A stretch of 14,324 bases of DNA. Source: Candidatus Corynebacterium faecipullorum. GTDB lineage: Bacteria; Actinomycetota; Actinomycetes; Mycobacteriales; Mycobacteriaceae. Within the stretch, counting starts at the first letter, position 1. Every line of letters begins with the position of its first letter. Below the pieces are notes generated by a model. The model saw only the letters and a program-made list of their open reading frames with translations, did no database searches and was not told where the DNA came from. The position numbers were made by a program, and so were the translations under genes. Positions 8,030-14,248 of the stretch are shown piece by piece. Location: contig DXEO01000194.1 in assembly GCA_019114925.1 (NCBI GenBank), forward strand, positions 1 to 14,324, in the 5' to 3' direction.

Positions 8030-8408
8030 CTGTGTTATCTAGACCATACACTTGGCGGCTTCTGCTGTGAATCACACGCGCAAAGTTGTGCAACTTGTCT
8101 ACCCCCGCATGGGGTGATGGATATCGGCGCTTTCGGCGACGGCATTGCGCGGCCGCTGGAATGCTCGAGCGTTTGATCTGAGTAGCTAAAGCTACGGCTC
8201 TTTATGGCACCCTCTTGGGATCTGTCTTGCTCCGCTTGGGATTGTTTCTTTGGTGGCCGCCCTTGTATGGGGGTCGGAAATTACCCACGTGTCTACCCCC
8301 ATTCAAGTGGGAAAGTGCAGTTCATGCGCTTTTGCTGTTGGGGTCCATAGGGCAGAGTTCGAACTTCATTTACACATTGTTGAACAACCTCTCTGGCAAA
8401 ACGCATAA
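8030..8408. other. gene-free stretch with several dyads
   Basis: No reading frame here has a ribosome binding site and plausible composition. The visible structure is a set of symmetric elements: TGTGA-A-TCACA (8066-8076), AAGTTG-TG-CAACTT (8083-8096), ACCCC-CGCAT-GGGGT (8101-8115), a long hairpin at 8263-8306 and AGTTCGAACT (8355-8364). The left end carries the transporter promoter. The rest could hold a small RNA or regulatory sites, but no function is established. Confidence 0.4.
8263..8306. repeat. stem-loop with an ATGGGGGT/ACCCCCAT stem
   Basis: TTG-T-ATGGGGGT (8263-8274) pairs with ACCCCCAT-T-CAA (8295-8306), 11 pairs with one mismatch around a 20-base loop. It is neither next to a gene end nor followed by a T run in either direction, so it is not an ordinary terminator. 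Confidence 0.45.
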
Positions 8409-8446
8409 ACCGCGTTCCTCCGCCTTTAAATGGGGAGAAACGCGGT
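8409..8446 (-). terminator. terminator of the surface protein gene
   Basis: On the minus strand ACCGCGTTTCTCC pairs with GGAGGAACGCGGT (13 pairs including one T-G wobble) around a 12-base loop. It starts 18 bases after the stop codon. The tail TTATGCGTTTT is only moderately T-rich. Confidence 0.75.
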
Positions 8447-8464
8447 GTGTGGCGCTAGTTGTTC

Positions 8465-9244
8465 TTAAGCGAAGAACTTGCGGCGAGCGGCGAAAGCGGC
8501 AGCAGCGATCATGGCTGCGAAGGTCAGGGCGGCAAGGCCGCGAGCAACGGTATTGGAGCCGGTCTCAGCGGAGATGCCGCGGGGCTGTGCAGGATCCTGT
8601 GCCGGAGTCTGGGGAGCGGTGCTGTCGGCAAGCTGGCCGCCCTGAGCGATGACCTCGTCCTTGTTTTCCTGCAGCATCTGCTCAGAATCAGCCTTCTCCT
8701 CGGCGGTCGGAGCGTCCTTCTTTGCAGCCTCCTGAGACTTCACGTAGGTCTTGCCATCCTTGGCAAGGTGCCAGGTCGCGCCATCGATGACGAGGGTAGC
8801 CGGCAGCGCCAGCCAGGTCAGCTGCTTCTTGTCGAAGTCGGACTCGCCCTCGGGGGAATTATTGTTGCTGGAGTTGTCGCCATCGGTGGAGCCACCCTCG
8901 GTGGAGCCTTCGTTGTTCGACGGGTCTTCACCTTCGGCTGGGTTCTCACCTTCGGCCGGGGCTTCACCTTCGGCTGGGGCTTCACCTTGGTTCGAAGTTT
9001 CCTTGAGGAGCTCTTGGTGCTCTGCCGAATTCTCCCGGGCTGCCTGTGCTTCCTCGGCGGTCAGCTTGGTACCGCCGAGGTGGTTGCGGTGCAGGTAGCT
9101 GCCGTCTTCCTGCTTCTCGTAGACCAGGCCATTGACCTCCAGCGTGGCCGGAGTCGGGTTCTGGGCGGAGGCAACGGCGGTGCCGCCCAGTGTGAGGGAG
9201 CCAGCCAGAACGGCTGCGGTCAGGGTGCGGTTGATGCGCTTCAT
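8465..9244 (-). CDS. secreted, probably wall-anchored surface protein with acidic repeat linker
   Basis: No known function. The ATG at 9244 is chosen because AAGGAG lies just upstream and a classic signal peptide starts there (MKRINRT, a hydrophobic stretch, cleavage probably after ASA27). The 259-residue protein then shows a small segment beginning PATLEVNG (32-39), an acidic Glu/Gly/Pro/Ala/Asn/Ser-rich linker (about 84-136) with EGEAPA-type repeats, a second related segment beginning PATLVIDG (148-155), a helical part, and a C-terminal tail with SAETG (225-229), a membrane helix (about 233-253) and RRK (254-256). The tail has the layout of a sortase signal but lacks the usual LPxTG; LAxTG with Leu replaced is the nearest match. 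The neighbouring sortase makes anchoring plausible. The longer frame back to 9298 has no ribosome binding site. Confidence 0.8.
   Translation of the reverse strand: MKRINRTLTAAVLAGSLTLGGTAVASAQNPTPATLEVNGLVYEKQEDGSYLHRNHLGGTKLTAEEAQAARENSAEHQELLKETSNQGEAPAEGEAPAEGENPAEGEDPSNNEGSTEGGSTDGDNSSNNNSPEGESDFDKKQLTWLALPATLVIDGATWHLAKDGKTYVKSQEAAKKDAPTAEEKADSEQMLQENKDEVIAQGGQLADSTAPQTPAQDPAQPRGISAETGSNTVARGLAALTFAAMIAAAAFAARRKFFA
8926..8988 (-). repeat. 18-nt tandem repeat inside the surface protein gene
   Basis: About three and a half copies of an 18-base unit, with few differences, encode the six-residue EGEAPA/EGENPA repeats of the linker. Such in-frame repeats can change copy number by slippage and so vary linker length. 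Confidence 0.8.
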
Positions 9245-9294
9245 AAGTTTCTCCTTTTGAGGGTAGTGAGAGGAGGCACGGCCCAAGGTGAACA

Positions 9295-9324
9295 ACAATA
9301 GTCACAACTTTCACATCAGTCACA
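9295..9324 (-). promoter_or_regulatory. surface protein promoter with TCACA triplet (MtrA-like box)
   Basis: On the plus strand TCACA occurs at 9302, 9311 and 9320, an exact 9-base period; two copies are preceded by G, giving GTCACA. This resembles the GTCACA-type direct repeats reported for the response regulator MtrA in mycobacteria. On the minus strand GTGACT (9323-9318) and TATTGT (9300-9295), 17 bases apart, are a possible -35/-10 pair, so the repeats would overlap the promoter. Both the promoter and the regulator are inferred. Confidence 0.4.
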
Positions 9325-9494
9325 GGGGTTGGGGGCTTTTGCTTAGTAACATGACGGACGCGTATTGCGCCAAACGGGCCGCGCGTTCGGCATGTGAGGG
9401 CTTGTTCGATTGGCTCTAGGGGGTCTGTTGGCCTGCTGAATCATGCGCTATGAAAACCTGCGAGCTGGGAAAATGTTCGATAGAAGCGTAATGG

Positions 9495-9527
9495 CCTGAG
9501 GGTCCCCCTCTATGGGGGTATGGCAGG
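9495..9527 (-). terminator. hairpin directly after the sortase gene
   Basis: CCCCC-TCTAT-GGGGG (9504-9518), with outer CCTG/CAGG arms, begins within 6 bases of the sortase stop. There is no T run, so it could be a weak terminator, a 3' stabiliser or a CsoR-like metal operator by appearance; no copper gene is nearby. The remaining 9325-9494 stretch shows no gene. Confidence 0.4.
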
Positions 9528-9532
9528 AAGCT

Positions 9533-10510
9533 CTAGCCTTGGTTAGTGGCAGCTTCAGGCGTTTCGGCTACGCCTTCAAACTGCCATCCCACCACGGCAT
9601 TGCGTACCGCCGCTGCCAGTGGGTTGGCTGGCTGGATGCAGCTGATGGTGAGCAGGCGGCCGGGCTGGGCATCGGCACCCCAGATGCTCTCGTCCTGCTC
9701 GAGACCGTCCTTTGAGGGATCGTGCAAATCCGTTGCGGTGTACACCAGCCACTGATCGCCGGAGTTCTGCGTGCGCAGGTAAAGCTTGTCGCCTAAGGAG
9801 GCTCTGTGTTCATCGGCGCGGCCGTCATAGAGATTATTGAAGACTGCCGGCACGCCCGCGCCGGTATGGCCAGCAATAACCACGATGTCCTGTGCATCCG
9901 TACCAGGAAGTGAATAGGGCTTATCCTCCGCGGTATAGGTGCAGGCCTTATTCATTGAGTCCGGGTTGATTTTATTGTCTTTTACCCGGCAGGAGCCTTC
10001 CTCGAAATCTGTGCGTACGTCAATCGCGGGGATGTACATTTCGACTGCGGGGGAGGGCTCGATGACTGCGGCGGGTTCCGTGACTACGTCGGTGGTTTGC
10101 GGCGCGGGTGCTTCTGGTTCCTTATTGAACTTAAGCGCGGCGACAATCCCGAGGAACACCAACGCCAGAATCAGGAGGACCCCCATCCCGCGACGGCTGA
10201 CAGGCTGGCGATGGCGCGCTGCATGGCGCCGTGGTGAAGTTCCTTGTTTTCTCGTCGGCGCTGTTCGTGTTGGTGTTTGTTGGGCAGGTGCCGGTGGGGA
10301 AGCGGATGAAGGGGCAGTGGCTGATATGGAAGCAGCTAAGCGTTCTTGGCTGGGGCGGCGTCGCGGCCGGTAGGCTGGGTGCTCAGGGGCAGCGTCCGCG
10401 CGGCCTTGTAGAGAGCGGCTACGGCGTGCACGTTCAGCACGAAGATCAATACGGATTCCTTCTTCCGGCAGGCGGTAGCTATCGCGCGGTGCCGAGTGGC
10501 GAGAATCCAT
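9533..10510 (-). CDS. membrane-anchored sortase (class F/E-like)
   Basis: A 325-residue transpeptidase-type sortase. A long Arg/Pro/Ala-rich cytoplasmic segment (1-107) precedes one membrane helix (about 108-127) and the extracytoplasmic catalytic domain (about 156-315). The catalytic triad is probably His215 in VIAGHTG, Cys291 in LLTISCIQ and Arg303, twelve residues after the cysteine. The Cys motif TISC replaces the usual TLxTC. Cys174 and Cys190 could form a disulfide in the exported domain. ATG 10510 has AGGAG 8 bases upstream. The surface protein with an SAETG tail lies 288 bases downstream on the same strand, a possible substrate. The class is inferred from the actinobacterial layout, and the long basic N-terminal extension is unusual. 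Confidence 0.85.
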   Translation of the reverse strand: MDSRHSAPRDSYRLPEEGIRIDLRAERARRSRSLQGRADAAPEHPAYRPRRRPSQERLAASISATAPSSASPPAPAQQTPTRTAPTRKQGTSPRRHAARHRQPVSRRGMGVLLILALVFLGIVAALKFNKEPEAPAPQTTDVVTEPAAVIEPSPAVEMYIPAIDVRTDFEEGSCRVKDNKINPDSMNKACTYTAEDKPYSLPGTDAQDIVVIAGHTGAGVPAVFNNLYDGRADEHRASLGDKLYLRTQNSGDQWLVYTATDLHDPSKDGLEQDESIWGADAQPGRLLTISCIQPANPLAAAVRNAVVGWQFEGVAETPEAATNQG

Positions 10511-10598
10511 GGTGAGCTCCTGAGACGGACGATAATTAGAAAATTACAGTACTACTCGCTCAGTAACCATTCCTTAAGTGTGCGTTATGAATCACTTG
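10511..10598. other. leader region of the sortase gene
   Basis: A short AT-rich gap between the sortase start and the DUF2891 remnant. It must carry the sortase promoter; TAATTA and TACTGTAAT stretches are candidates, but no clear -35/-10 pair can be chosen. Confidence 0.3.
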
Positions 10599-10983
10599 TT
10601 ACCGAAGCTCATCCACGCGCTTTCCCTCACAGGCGAGCTGCAACAGCCAGGCGCGCCCATAGGGCATCTCATACCCGGGATGATCGACAAGGTAGTTGTA
10701 TTCGACGGTGAGGGCTTGGGCTGAGGCGATCGTCGAGAAGCGCGGCAAGACTGGTGGGGGACTCCGGTCCGAGAACCTTGTTTAGTAGCGCGCCGGAATA
10801 CTGCATGTGGACGCTGGAGTGCCAGTCGAAGCAGCCGTAGAAGCTGGGGTGCAGCTCACGTGGGCGTACGCTGCAATCCTTCTCGGAGGTACTTGTGTGG
10901 TGCATCGCGGCAGGGAATTCGCGCTCGAGGGCGTCCACAATTGCTTCCGCCCAGGTGCTGGCATGAGTCTCTAGCGTGAGCAT
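10599..10983 (-). pseudogene. DUF2891 family gene, frameshifted and truncated
   Basis: The first 88 or so codons from ATG 10983 read as the start of a DUF2891 protein, with PRELHPSFYGCFDWHSSVHMQ (about 41-61) as the family hallmark. After LLDDRLS the frame degenerates and stops at 10669. One base over, the expected continuation appears (VEYNYLVDHPGYEMPYGRAW, then LLQLACEGK) and stops at a TAA at 10599-10601. DUF2891 proteins are normally over 300 residues, so about two thirds of the gene is missing after this point. The net shift is +1 base, near 10715. A -10-like CATACT ends 6 bases before the ATG, suggesting a once leaderless gene. The biochemical role of the family is not known to me. Confidence 0.8.
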
Positions 10984-11231
10984 GTGTCAAGTATGGCAAA
11001 GCTGAGGGTGGGGCGTGTTCTCTCTTGACTTCTGGGGTGTACGTTTCAAATTGACCATCGAACACATGATTGGCATTGTGGTGTTGATGTCCGGGCACCC
11101 TCGTAGTCTTCAGGGCAGGCATCCACGAGGTGGGGGAATGCACGTCCGCACGCACGCGGTCTAGCAAGGGTGTCTGGAGCTGCAGCCAACACTTTGTCTT
11201 GGGGGTTGCCATTATCGAAGAAGGGGGAACC
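10984..11231. other. gap between the DUF2891 remnant and the RelA/SpoT gene
   Basis: The left end (10990-10995, CATACT on the minus strand) is a probable -10 box for the DUF2891 remnant. To the right, TTGACT (about 11025) and TTGACC (about 11054) are -35-like on the plus strand but lack clear -10 partners. The in-frame GTG at 11130 would extend the next gene, but the added residues look non-native. Nothing else is recognised. Confidence 0.35.
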
Positions 11232-12073
11232 TTGAGGTTCTTGGAACACAAGCCGACGACGTTTAGTAAGAGACAAGTACATCGAATAGGAAGTGCGTTA
11301 CGGAATGGCGAAGAGATCGGCGAAGAGCTCTATCGGTACATACTGATTCACCAGTCCGCGCTTTGTGACCATCTGGAAATATTGGCAGCGTCGACACTGA
11401 GTGAACTAGGGGTGCCACTGGAGCGCTCGACAGATTCCGTAGTGGAACCGGATTCGAATCGATTTTTTATAGGCTCAAGGGTCAAGACCCGGCCGGTGCT
11501 AGTTGAGAAACTGAGGAGAATGCCGAGCTTCCCGTTGGAGAGCATCCAAGACTTTTCGGGAGTGCGAATGGATTTCGATGTGACTCTCTCCGAGCAATCA
11601 AGACTGGCGGAGTTGCTAGCTCAGGATTTGGAAGAAAGAGGAGCTGACCACGTCAAGATTCAGGACATGAGAGAAAAGACGCACTCTGGATATCGGGCGA
11701 TTCATCTACACATTTACTCTCCGGCAGGCCGAGCTGAGTTCCAGCTCCGGACGGCACTCCAGTCGCGATGGGCTAACCTTTACGAACTGGCTGGTGACTT
11801 GTACGGTCGCGGTATTCGATACTTAGAGTTTGGGGAGCGCGTACCGCTGGAATTCGACACGCAAGTTCGCTCACACCATGAGCTTTCAGAAGTGGCGCAT
11901 AGAGTAGAGAAGTACTTCGACGTGCTCTCCTTCCCTTTGCCGAACGCTCCGTTGAAACGGCGGAGTTGCGTGAAGCCCGTCTATTGCGGCACAGGATTTC
12001 TAGGATGTTGGATAGGTTAATTAAGGAGCTCGACAAAAGGCGGGCAGACAATGAGTCGGAAGGAAGCAAATAG
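11232..12073 (+). CDS. RelA/SpoT-domain nucleotide (alarmone) synthetase, end in the -1 frame
   Basis: Contains a complete (p)ppGpp-synthetase fold, which normally moves pyrophosphate from ATP to GDP or GTP. From the TTG at 11232, key positions are Arg83/Lys85 (SRVKTRP), Asp107/Arg112 (QDFSGVR), Lys149, Tyr154 and His158 (KTHSGYRAIH), Glu169 and Gln171 (EFQLRT) and Trp180. No HD hydrolase domain is present, so it is a synthetase-only protein. TTG 11232 is favoured by AAGGGGG 4 bases upstream and by a family-like start (RFLEHKP then SKRQVHRIG); GTG 11130 is the alternative. The frame stops at 12018-12020, but the -1 frame from 11939 continues as ERSVETAELREARLLRHR and an Arg/Lys/Glu-rich helix to TAG 12071-12073. 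This gives about 280 residues and ends one base before the next gene. It is either a single-base deletion or a -1 frameshift event; the catalytic core is intact in both products. Bases here look less GC-rich than in neighbouring genes. Confidence 0.75.
11933..11965 (+). promoter_or_regulatory. possible -1 ribosomal frameshift signal
   Basis: The heptamer C-CCT-TTG (11933-11939) fits X-XXY-YYZ in the upstream frame. After a 7-base spacer, CTCCG (11947-11951) can pair with CGGAG (11961-11965), or CCGT with ACGG around a TGAA loop. Slipping back one base here joins the catalytic domain to its native-looking tail. The pattern is visible; function is unproven, and a plain deletion in the CCCTTT run explains it equally well. 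Confidence 0.35.
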
Positions 12074-12074
12074 A

Positions 12075-12305
12075 ATGCCGGCTTTTCTCATCAAGTATCA
12101 CCGTCCGACGGGTGCATTGAATGTCACCGAGTTTGAAACCCTGACTGAGGCAACTCTTGCCCGTCATGATCTCGATCAAATCAACGAGGATCCGGACGTT
12201 GAACTCGTTGCCATTGGTGCTCAAAGCTTAGAATCTGTCCGGCACACGCACGCGCGCTACTTCTTCCGCGAGAAGACCGCGCCACCGTACCCCTTTGTGG
12301 CTTAG
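12075..12305 (+). CDS. small partner protein of the RelA/SpoT gene, function unknown
   Basis: A 76-residue soluble protein starting MPAFLIKYHRPTGALNV and ending HARYFFREKTAPPYPFVA. It has no signal peptide or membrane segment and is mixed charged, with a likely beta start and a central helix (about 25-36). I do not recognise a named domain. ATG 12075 is preferred over the in-frame ATG 12051 because AGGAAG (12061-12066) lies 8 bases upstream and the start falls one base after the synthetase stop at 12073, indicating coupling. Small proteins coupled to synthetase-only RelA/SpoT genes are often antitoxins of toxic alarmone synthetases; that role is a guess from context. Confidence 0.75.
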   Translation: MPAFLIKYHRPTGALNVTEFETLTEATLARHDLDQINEDPDVELVAIGAQSLESVRHTHARYFFREKTAPPYPFVA

Positions 12306-12340
12306 GTGCTGAGGCCATAAAGGCGCCGAGCTAGTGAGGA

Positions 12341-12688
12341 TTAGCCGCGGAGGATTTTATCCATGGCCTTGCCTTTGGCTAGCTCGTCAACGAGCTTGTC
12401 CATGTACCGAATGTTCTGCATCAGCGGGTCCTCAATGTCTTGAACACGGTGCCCGCAGATGCTGCCAGTGATGAGGTGGCGGGACGGGTTCAGATGCGGT
12501 GCCTGTTCGAAGAACTCCTCGAGGGTGATCTTTTGCTCCCGGACCCGCTCTAGTCCTTCAATTGAGTAGCCGGTAAGCCAGGTGATGACTTCGTGGAGCT
12601 CACTGACAGTCCTGCCTTTGCGCTCCACTTTCTTTACATAGTGCGGATAAATATCGGCGAAGGGAACGGAAAAGATGCGGTGAGACAT
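12341..12688 (-). CDS. DUF2200 family protein
   Basis: A 115-residue protein with the full-length DUF2200 pattern: FADIYPHYVKKVERKGRT near the start, ITWLTGY (35-41), FFEQAPHLNPSRHLITG (59-75), CGHRVQDIEDPLMQNIRYMD (78-97) and the end LVDELAKGKAMDKILRG. It has no export signal, so it is cytoplasmic. The biochemical function of the family is unknown to me. ATG 12688 has no ribosome binding site; instead a consensus TATACT ends 6 bases upstream, which points to a leaderless mRNA. It converges with the 76-residue gene across 35 bases, in which no clear terminator is visible. Confidence 0.9.
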   Translation of the reverse strand: MSHRIFSVPFADIYPHYVKKVERKGRTVSELHEVITWLTGYSIEGLERVREQKITLEEFFEQAPHLNPSRHLITGSICGHRVQDIEDPLMQNIRYMDKLVDELAKGKAMDKILRG

Positions 12689-12694
12689 GGGTGC

Positions 12695-12700
12695 AGTATA
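12695..12700 (-). promoter_or_regulatory. -10 box for a leaderless DUF2200 mRNA
   Basis: TATACT on the minus strand, separated by exactly 6 bases from the ATG. Transcription would start at the start codon. No good -35 is visible. The DUF2891 remnant has the same arrangement (CATACT, 6 bases, ATG). Confidence 0.65.
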
Positions 12701-12882
12701 TCCGTTTGATAATTGCTACCAGGTTTGTTGGAAGCTTGCTTGGTGACGTCCCATCAACAGACGGACAGTGATGATGGGGTGGATTATCAGACACTCTCGC
12801 GGCGTCCCACCCTTACCCCTCTGTCCGCCCTCCCTCATGCAGGGTGATACGAGCATTGACCGATGCGAAAATATATTCCCAT
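12701..12882. other. intergenic stretch between arcA and DUF2200
   Basis: No gene is seen. CGGACAG (12762-12768) and CTGTCCG (12821-12827), with GGGGT/ACCCC inside, can form a large stem. CCGATG (12860-12865) and CATCGG (12880-12885) form another with a T-rich loop on the minus strand, and could contribute to ending the arcA transcript. Neither has a proper T run. Confidence 0.3.
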
Positions 12883-12916
12883 CGGGCTGTTAGCAATCAC
12901 GCGCTGTTAGTAATCA
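12883..12916. repeat. 17-bp tandem duplication at the arcA 3' end
   Basis: CGGGCTGTTAGCAATCA (12883-12899) and CGCGCTGTTAGTAATCA (12900-12916) are adjacent and differ at two positions. The second copy contains the arcA stop codon and the codons just before it. The second copy also forms a small hairpin, GCTGTT-N7-AACAGC (12903-12921). Confidence 0.7.
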
Positions 12917-14154
12917 ACAGCATCACGGACGATAGGGCAGGTCATGCAGTGCCCACCACCGCGCCCGCGGCCTAGCTCCGCCGACCCAATCTCGACCACC
13001 TCAATGCCGGCAGCCCGTAGCTTCTTGTTGGTGTGCTTGTTGCGGTCATAGGTCACCACCACGCCGGGTTCAATGGCCACGACGTTGTTGGCATCATCCC
13101 ACTGCTCACGAGCTGCGGTATAAACATCCCCACCGGTTTCGATGACCTCGAAGTGTCCAATGCCGAGTGCTTGGGCGACGACATCGAGGAAGGGGTCGGT
13201 GGGCAGTTCGACGTCGAAAGGCGCCGTGCTCGTGGAAGGGTGCAGAACGATGGGCCGGATGGTGTCGACGACCTTGGGGTAGGAGGTGACCTTGTCCGCA
13301 TCCAGGAAGGTGAGCACAGTGTCTAGGTGCATTGAGGCGCGGTCAGCGGCCATGGCGGCGATGATGATCTTCTCCGCCGCACCCTCTTCGAAGAGCCGCA
13401 TGGCCAACTGGCTCACGCCCTGCCACGTGGTGCGCTCGCCCATGCCGACGAGGACGATGCCCTTGCCAATCGGCATGATGTCTCCGCCCTCGAGTGCTGC
13501 GAGTCCCGGCTTTTCATCGGTATTGCCGTACCAGAACTTAAAATCCGCCTGGGCAAACCGCGGGTGGTAGTTGTAGATAGCCCGCGTCAAGAGTGTTTCC
13601 TGGTGACGCGCCGGCATGCGCATGGGGTTGAGGGAGACCCCGCCATAAATCCATGCCGAGTTATCGCGCGCGTACTGCGTATTGGGCAGCGGGCGCAGCG
13701 CAAAGGCGTCAGGCCCGTAGACCTCACGCATGGCGTCGATAGTTCCGTGGCCCAGGTCCTTCGGGATTTCGGCGAAGGGCAGCCCACCGATGAGGAGCTC
13801 GGCCAGGCGCGCGTTGGGCATCTCATTGAACCAGTGGCGCAGCTCGCCGCCGATGCCAGCGCCAACGTTCTTGTCCAGCAGCTTGTAGTCGAGGATGAAA
13901 TCCCGCCCGCCCGGCGTGTCCAGGGTCTCTTCTAAAAGCTTGTGCATCTCCAGCACCTCGACGCCGTAGCCGCGCAGCTGGGCGACGAACTCCGCGTGGT
14001 GCTTCTTGGCTTCGTCGACCCAAAGGACGTCGTCGAAAAGCAGCTCCGCACAATTGCTCGGAGTGAGCCTCTCGTGCGCGAGCCCGGGTGCACACATCAT
14101 GACCTGGTGGAGCTTGCCTACCTCGGACCAGACGCCCAGCGGGAGAGTTGTCAT
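12907..14154 (-). CDS. arcA: arginine deiminase
   Basis: Hydrolyses L-arginine to citrulline and ammonia, first step of the arginine deiminase route, which yields ATP and neutralises acid. From ATG 14154 it has 415 residues, the normal length. All catalytic residues are seen: Asp164 (YARDNSAW), Glu222 and Asp225 (LEGGD), His276 and Asp278 (MHLDTV) and the nucleophile Cys403 (GGGHCMTCPI), with the typical end IVRDAVDY. I chose 14154 over ATG 14199 because AAAGG lies 9 bases upstream, the homologous sequence begins at MTTLPLGVWSEVG, and the upstream ATG is in a hairpin loop. No arcB or arcC follows downstream; upstream neighbours lie outside the window. Control by a GlxR-like site and a promoter dyad is suggested. 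Confidence 0.96.
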   Translation of the reverse strand: MTTLPLGVWSEVGKLHQVMMCAPGLAHERLTPSNCAELLFDDVLWVDEAKKHHAEFVAQLRGYGVEVLEMHKLLEETLDTPGGRDFILDYKLLDKNVGAGIGGELRHWFNEMPNARLAELLIGGLPFAEIPKDLGHGTIDAMREVYGPDAFALRPLPNTQYARDNSAWIYGGVSLNPMRMPARHQETLLTRAIYNYHPRFAQADFKFWYGNTDEKPGLAALEGGDIMPIGKGIVLVGMGERTTWQGVSQLAMRLFEEGAAEKIIIAAMAADRASMHLDTVLTFLDADKVTSYPKVVDTIRPIVLHPSTSTAPFDVELPTDPFLDVVAQALGIGHFEVIETGGDVYTAAREQWDDANNVVAIEPGVVVTYDRNKHTNKKLRAAGIEVVEIGSAELGRGRGGGHCMTCPIVRDAVDY

Positions 14155-14182
14155 GTGCGTGAACCTTTCTTGGCGCTGGCTA

Positions 14183-14207
14183 CACCGCGCCATCCTCATG
14201 CGCGGTG
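14183..14207 (-). promoter_or_regulatory. GC-rich hairpin in the arcA leader
   Basis: CACCGCGC and GCGCGGTG form a perfect 8-bp stem around a 9-base loop, about 30 bases before the arcA start. On the mRNA the loop reads ATGAGGATG and contains the alternative in-frame start codon, which makes that start unlikely. A role in translation control is possible. Confidence 0.5.
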
Positions 14208-14232
14208 CGCGGCGGCACTGCCAAAGATGAAC

Positions 14233-14248
14233 TGTGAACTAGGTGACA
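14233..14248. promoter_or_regulatory. GlxR/CRP-like site at the arcA promoter
   Basis: On the minus strand TGTCACCTAGTTCACA matches the corynebacterial GlxR pattern TGTGA-N6-TCACA with one mismatch and a central TA. It touches the -10 box and covers the probable transcription start, a position expected to repress. Confidence 0.5.

Noticed and set aside
8066..8076. TGTGA-A-TCACA as a GlxR site
   Set aside because: Both half-sites are perfect but the spacer is 1 base rather than 6, so a CRP-type dimer would not fit.
8117..8176. Short frame starting MDIGAFGDGIARPLE, 19 codons
   Set aside because: Too short, with no independent support beyond a G-rich stretch before the ATG.
8215..8652. Plus-strand open frame of 145 codons upstream of and overlapping the surface protein gene
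   Set aside because: It has no ribosome binding site, crosses the terminator hairpin and runs antisense into a clear gene; the protein is rich in Arg/Trp/Cys in a way typical of shadows.
8459..9301. Long plus-strand frame antisense to the surface protein gene
   Set aside because: It mirrors the minus-strand gene almost exactly; the minus-strand product has a signal peptide, linker and anchor, while this one is a codon-bias shadow.
9342..9349. TTAGTAA half-site as a third XylR operator
   Set aside because: There is no matching TTACTAA arm at the right distance; the same is true of the TTAGTAA at 12908-12913.
11130..11231. N-terminal extension of the RelA/SpoT protein from GTG 11130
   Set aside because: The Cys/Ser/Arg-rich extra residues look unlike the family, and TTG 11232 has an AAGGGGG site directly upstream; kept as an alternative only.
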